In this document: positions 16,713 through 18,752 of the stretch, piece by piece | Position numbering within the stretch: the stretch's first letter is position 1 | How the letters are laid out: each line of letters opens with the position of its first letter | NCBI GenBank assembly: GCA_026391995.1 | Contig: JAPLCY010000171.1 | Span: 1 to 18,752 of the forward strand | Reading direction: 5' to 3' | DNA: 18,752 nt | Source of the DNA: Candidatus Auribacterota bacterium | GTDB lineage: Bacteria > Auribacterota > Tritonobacteria > UBA1439 | Position numbers and translations under genes: made by a program | Notes under the pieces: generated by a model | What the model was told of the DNA's origin: nothing | What the model saw: only the letters and a program-made list of their open reading frames with translations | The model's database searches: none

Positions 16713-17689
16713 AAGATAACGGACCTGATCTGAAAAAAATTGCGCTTCTTTTCCCTGGCCAGGGCTCACAGGCCGTGGGGATGGGCAAGGAGATGGCGGG
16801 ACAGTTCGATAAGGCTCGTTCGATCTATGATGAGGCAAATGATCTCCTCGGCTACGATATAGCCCGGCTCTGTTTTGAGGGGCCTGACAACGATCTGACG
16901 CAGACTAAACACAGCCAGCTCGCCATTTTTATTACCAGTGTCGCGTTGCTGCGCGTCATCGAGGATGCGGCGCCCGGGCTCGCGCCGGTTGCGGCCGCGG
17001 GGCTCAGCCTCGGCGAATTCACCGCCCACGTCGCCGCAGGGTCATTTTCTTTCGCCGATGGGGTGCGGCTGGTCAGGCAGCGGGCTGAAGCGATGCAGGA
17101 GGCGTGCGAGCGCACGCCGAGCACCATGGCATCGATCGTGGGTCTCGAGATTGCCATGGTTCAAGAGGTCTGTGACGCGACCCGTGGGCAGGAGGTGCTG
17201 GACATAGCCAATCTCAACTCTCCGGGGCAGATCGCGATATCGGGCAGTTCCCCTGCTGTGGAGAGGGCGATGGCGGAGGCGGAGCGGAGAGGGGCGGCGA
17301 AGGTCGTGCGTCTCCAGGTGAGCGGGGCTTTTCATTCAGCCCTTATGAGGCCCGCCGAAGAGAAGCTCCGTTCCGCGATCGAGGCAGCCGCGATTGTATC
17401 GCCGCGCTACCCGGTGATTGCCAATGTTACGGCGCAGGCAGCCTCTACACCCGCGGAGATCCGCGAGACGCTGGTGCGTCAGCTCTGCTCGCCCGTGCTC
17501 TGGGAGAAGAGCGTGCAGGGGCTCATCAGCCGGGGCGTGACGACATTCCTCGAGGTGGGGCATGGGAGGATTCTGTCGGGCCTCCTTCGCCGCATCGACA
17601 AGACGGCGAAAGCGGTGAATGTGCAGGATCCCGCGAGCCTCGCAAAGACCGTCGAGGCCCTTGCGGGCAAGGCAGGGGGTGGAGCGTGA
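16703..17689 (+). CDS. fabD: Malonyl-CoA:ACP transacylase
   Basis: 328 residues. FabD moves malonyl from CoA to ACP. ALLFPGQGSQAVGMG is the family opening, GLSLGEF carries the nucleophile S102, and GAFHSALM the catalytic H211. In E. coli these are S92 and H201, so both are shifted by ten residues. The shift comes from an N-terminal extension (about MQNKDNGPDL) read from the AAAATGC repeat at the fabH junction. No better start exists between this ATG and the FPGQGSQ motif. No Shine-Dalgarno is visible, and the start lies one base after the fabH stop, so initiation probably depends on coupling. Confidence 0.96.
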   Translation: MQNKDNGPDLKKIALLFPGQGSQAVGMGKEMAGQFDKARSIYDEANDLLGYDIARLCFEGPDNDLTQTKHSQLAIFITSVALLRVIEDAAPGLAPVAAAGLSLGEFTAHVAAGSFSFADGVRLVRQRAEAMQEACERTPSTMASIVGLEIAMVQEVCDATRGQEVLDIANLNSPGQIAISGSSPAVERAMAEAERRGAAKVVRLQVSGAFHSALMRPAEEKLRSAIEAAAIVSPRYPVIANVTAQAASTPAEIRETLVRQLCSPVLWEKSVQGLISRGVTTFLEVGHGRILSGLLRRIDKTAKAVNVQDPASLAKTVEALAGKAGGGA

Positions 17690-18426
17690 TGCTCGGCAAT
17701 AAGGTTGCCCTGGTGACGGGGGCGGCGCAGGGGATTGGGCGCGAAATCGCCCTGGTATTCGCGCGCGAGGGTGCGAACCTGGCGCTCTTCGATTGCGATC
17801 TCGCCATGCTCGAGAAGGTCGCTTCGGAGGCGCGGGCGCTCGGGCGCACGGCCGCCGCGATGGCGGTTGATGTGCGCGACAGCGCCCAGACGCTCGCGGG
17901 CGTGAACAAAATTATTGACTCTTTTAAGCAGATTGATATACTCGTGAACAATGCGGGCATCACGCGGGATAATTTTTTTCTGCGGATGCAGGAGGCTGAC
18001 TGGGACGCCGTCATTTCAGTGAATCTCACCGGCACCTTTAACATGATCAAGGCCGTCGCGAAGCCTATGCTCAAGCGGCGCGCCGGCGCAATCATCAACA
18101 TCGCCTCCATCATCGGGCTCATTGGTAACGCGGGCCAGGCTAACTACGCGGCCTCGAAGGCGGGGATCATCGGCCTGACGAAGTCGGTCGCGAGAGAGCT
18201 CGCCTCGCGAGGCATCACCGCGAATGCCATCGCCCCGGGTTTCATCCGCACGCGGATGACCGAGGGGCTACCCGAGGAGATCAAGAAGAAGATGCTCGAG
18301 AGTATCCCTCTCGGGCGCTTTGGCGAGCCGGCGGATGTCGCGCACGTCGCGCTCTTTCTGGCCAGTGACCTGGCAAAATACATCACCGGCCAGGTCATTG
18401 TTGTTGACGGTGGTATGGTGATGTAA
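17689..18426 (+). CDS. fabG: 3-oxoacyl-ACP reductase
   Basis: 245 residues from the ATG at 17689, whose A is the last base of the fabD TGA stop; a GTG directly before it would add one residue. It is a short-chain dehydrogenase that reduces 3-oxoacyl-ACP with NADPH. The cofactor loop is [12 protein letters not shown] follows at the usual place, and the catalytic set is S140, Y153 and K157 (IASIIG, YAASKAG). VNVTG-like VNLTGTFNM and the end [15 protein letters not shown] are family standards. It completes a fabH-fabD-fabG-acpP run. Confidence 0.97.
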   Translation: MLGNKVALVTGAAQGIGREIALVFAREGANLALFDCDLAMLEKVASEARALGRTAAAMAVDVRDSAQTLAGVNKIIDSFKQIDILVNNAGITRDNFFLRMQEADWDAVISVNLTGTFNMIKAVAKPMLKRRAGAIINIASIIGLIGNAGQANYAASKAGIIGLTKSVARELASRGITANAIAPGFIRTRMTEGLPEEIKKKMLESIPLGRFGEPADVAHVALFLASDLAKYITGQVIVVDGGMVM

Positions 18427-18472
18427 CATTTGGCAGACGCGATTACGCGCAACGGACAGAGGAGGATTCAAT

Positions 18473-18718
18473 ATGTCGGATATTGCCCAGAGGGTAAAAG
18501 ACATTATCGTTGAGCAACTTGGTGTCAATCCGGACGAGGTGACCCCGGACGCGTCATTTATCGACGACCTCGGCGCCGATTCCCTTGACACGGTCGAGCT
18601 GGTCATGGCCCTTGAGGAGGAGTTTGACGCCGAGATCCCCGACGAGGACGCTGAGAACCTGAAGACCGTCGGCGAGGCGATCAAGTACATCGAAGAGCAT
18701 TGCCAGAAGCAAGAGTAA
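18473..18718 (+). CDS. acpP: Acyl carrier protein
   Basis: 81 residues, strongly acidic. S37 in the [10 protein letters not shown] motif is the attachment site for 4'-phosphopantetheine, the arm that carries growing acyl chains for FabD, FabH, FabG and PlsX. The protein has the normal four-helix bundle length. AGAGGAGGA about eight bases before the ATG is a strong ribosome site, in keeping with the high abundance of ACP. It lies 46 nt after fabG. Confidence 0.98.
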   Translation: MSDIAQRVKDIIVEQLGVNPDEVTPDASFIDDLGADSLDTVELVMALEEEFDAEIPDEDAENLKTVGEAIKYIEEHCQKQE

Positions 18719-18752
18719 CGGGCTCGGCACCCGGAGAGGAGCGGTTACACGT
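18719..18752 (+). other. Right edge: ribosome-binding-like sequence of a gene beyond the window
   Basis: GGAGAGGAG at 18732-18740 is followed by GCGGTTACACGT at the edge. If the next base were G, a GTG start would follow at a plausible distance. In this gene order fabF commonly comes next, but nothing of it is inside the window. Confidence 0.35.

Overview
This is GC-rich bacterial chromosome with compact operons and ordinary housekeeping content. A complete nine-gene V/A-type ATPase operon (H-I-K-E-C-F-A-B-D) is followed by a short divergent segment and then by recG, rsmD, coaD, DUF177, rpmF, plsX, fabH, fabD, fabG and acpP. A bacterial V-type ATPase together with many different families of intergenic palindromic repeats points to an uncultivated lineage, perhaps on the PVC/Omnitrophota side. 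That placement is an inference from style and gene content, not a measured result.

Positions 1-269 are a non-coding leader. Positions 270-8935 hold the V-ATPase operon on the + strand. Its gene order is that of the Na+-pumping ntp operon of Enterococcus hirae and of archaeal aha operons. The proteolipid K is the four-helix type, and it keeps all five positions that bind Na+ in the E. hirae ring, so a sodium-coupled enzyme is the best reading. Subunit C is clearly shorter than usual. Three gaps inside the operon (I-K, F-A, B-D) each carry a different palindromic repeat, while the other junctions overlap or are a few bases wide.

Positions 8936-9233 contain a terminator-like hairpin and a ~145-nt dispersed repeat. 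A secreted protein of unknown function (9234-9932) and ribosomal protein L28 (10028-10258) lie on the - strand. A good sigma70-type promoter precedes rpmB. Positions 10259-10568 hold this promoter, a direct repeat and a nested three-tier palindrome in front of recG. After recG comes the second, inverted copy of the dispersed repeat (12637-12794), then an AAAATGC-type repeat, then rsmD.

From rsmD to the right edge the genes serve ribosome assembly and fatty acid/phospholipid synthesis. CoaD makes the CoA precursor step that feeds the 4'-phosphopantetheine arm of ACP. FabD loads malonyl onto ACP, FabH starts the chain, FabG does the first reduction, and PlsX passes acyl groups towards phospholipids. 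DUF177/YceD with rpmF in front of plsX is a classic arrangement. The right edge ends in a ribosome-binding-like sequence, as expected if a further gene (fabF would be typical) follows.

I saw no CRISPR array, tRNA, rRNA, transposase, phage gene or defence-type cassette. The most interesting material is the sodium-site proteolipid, the shortened C subunit and the layered intergenic palindromes. I did not find a convincing new multi-gene system.
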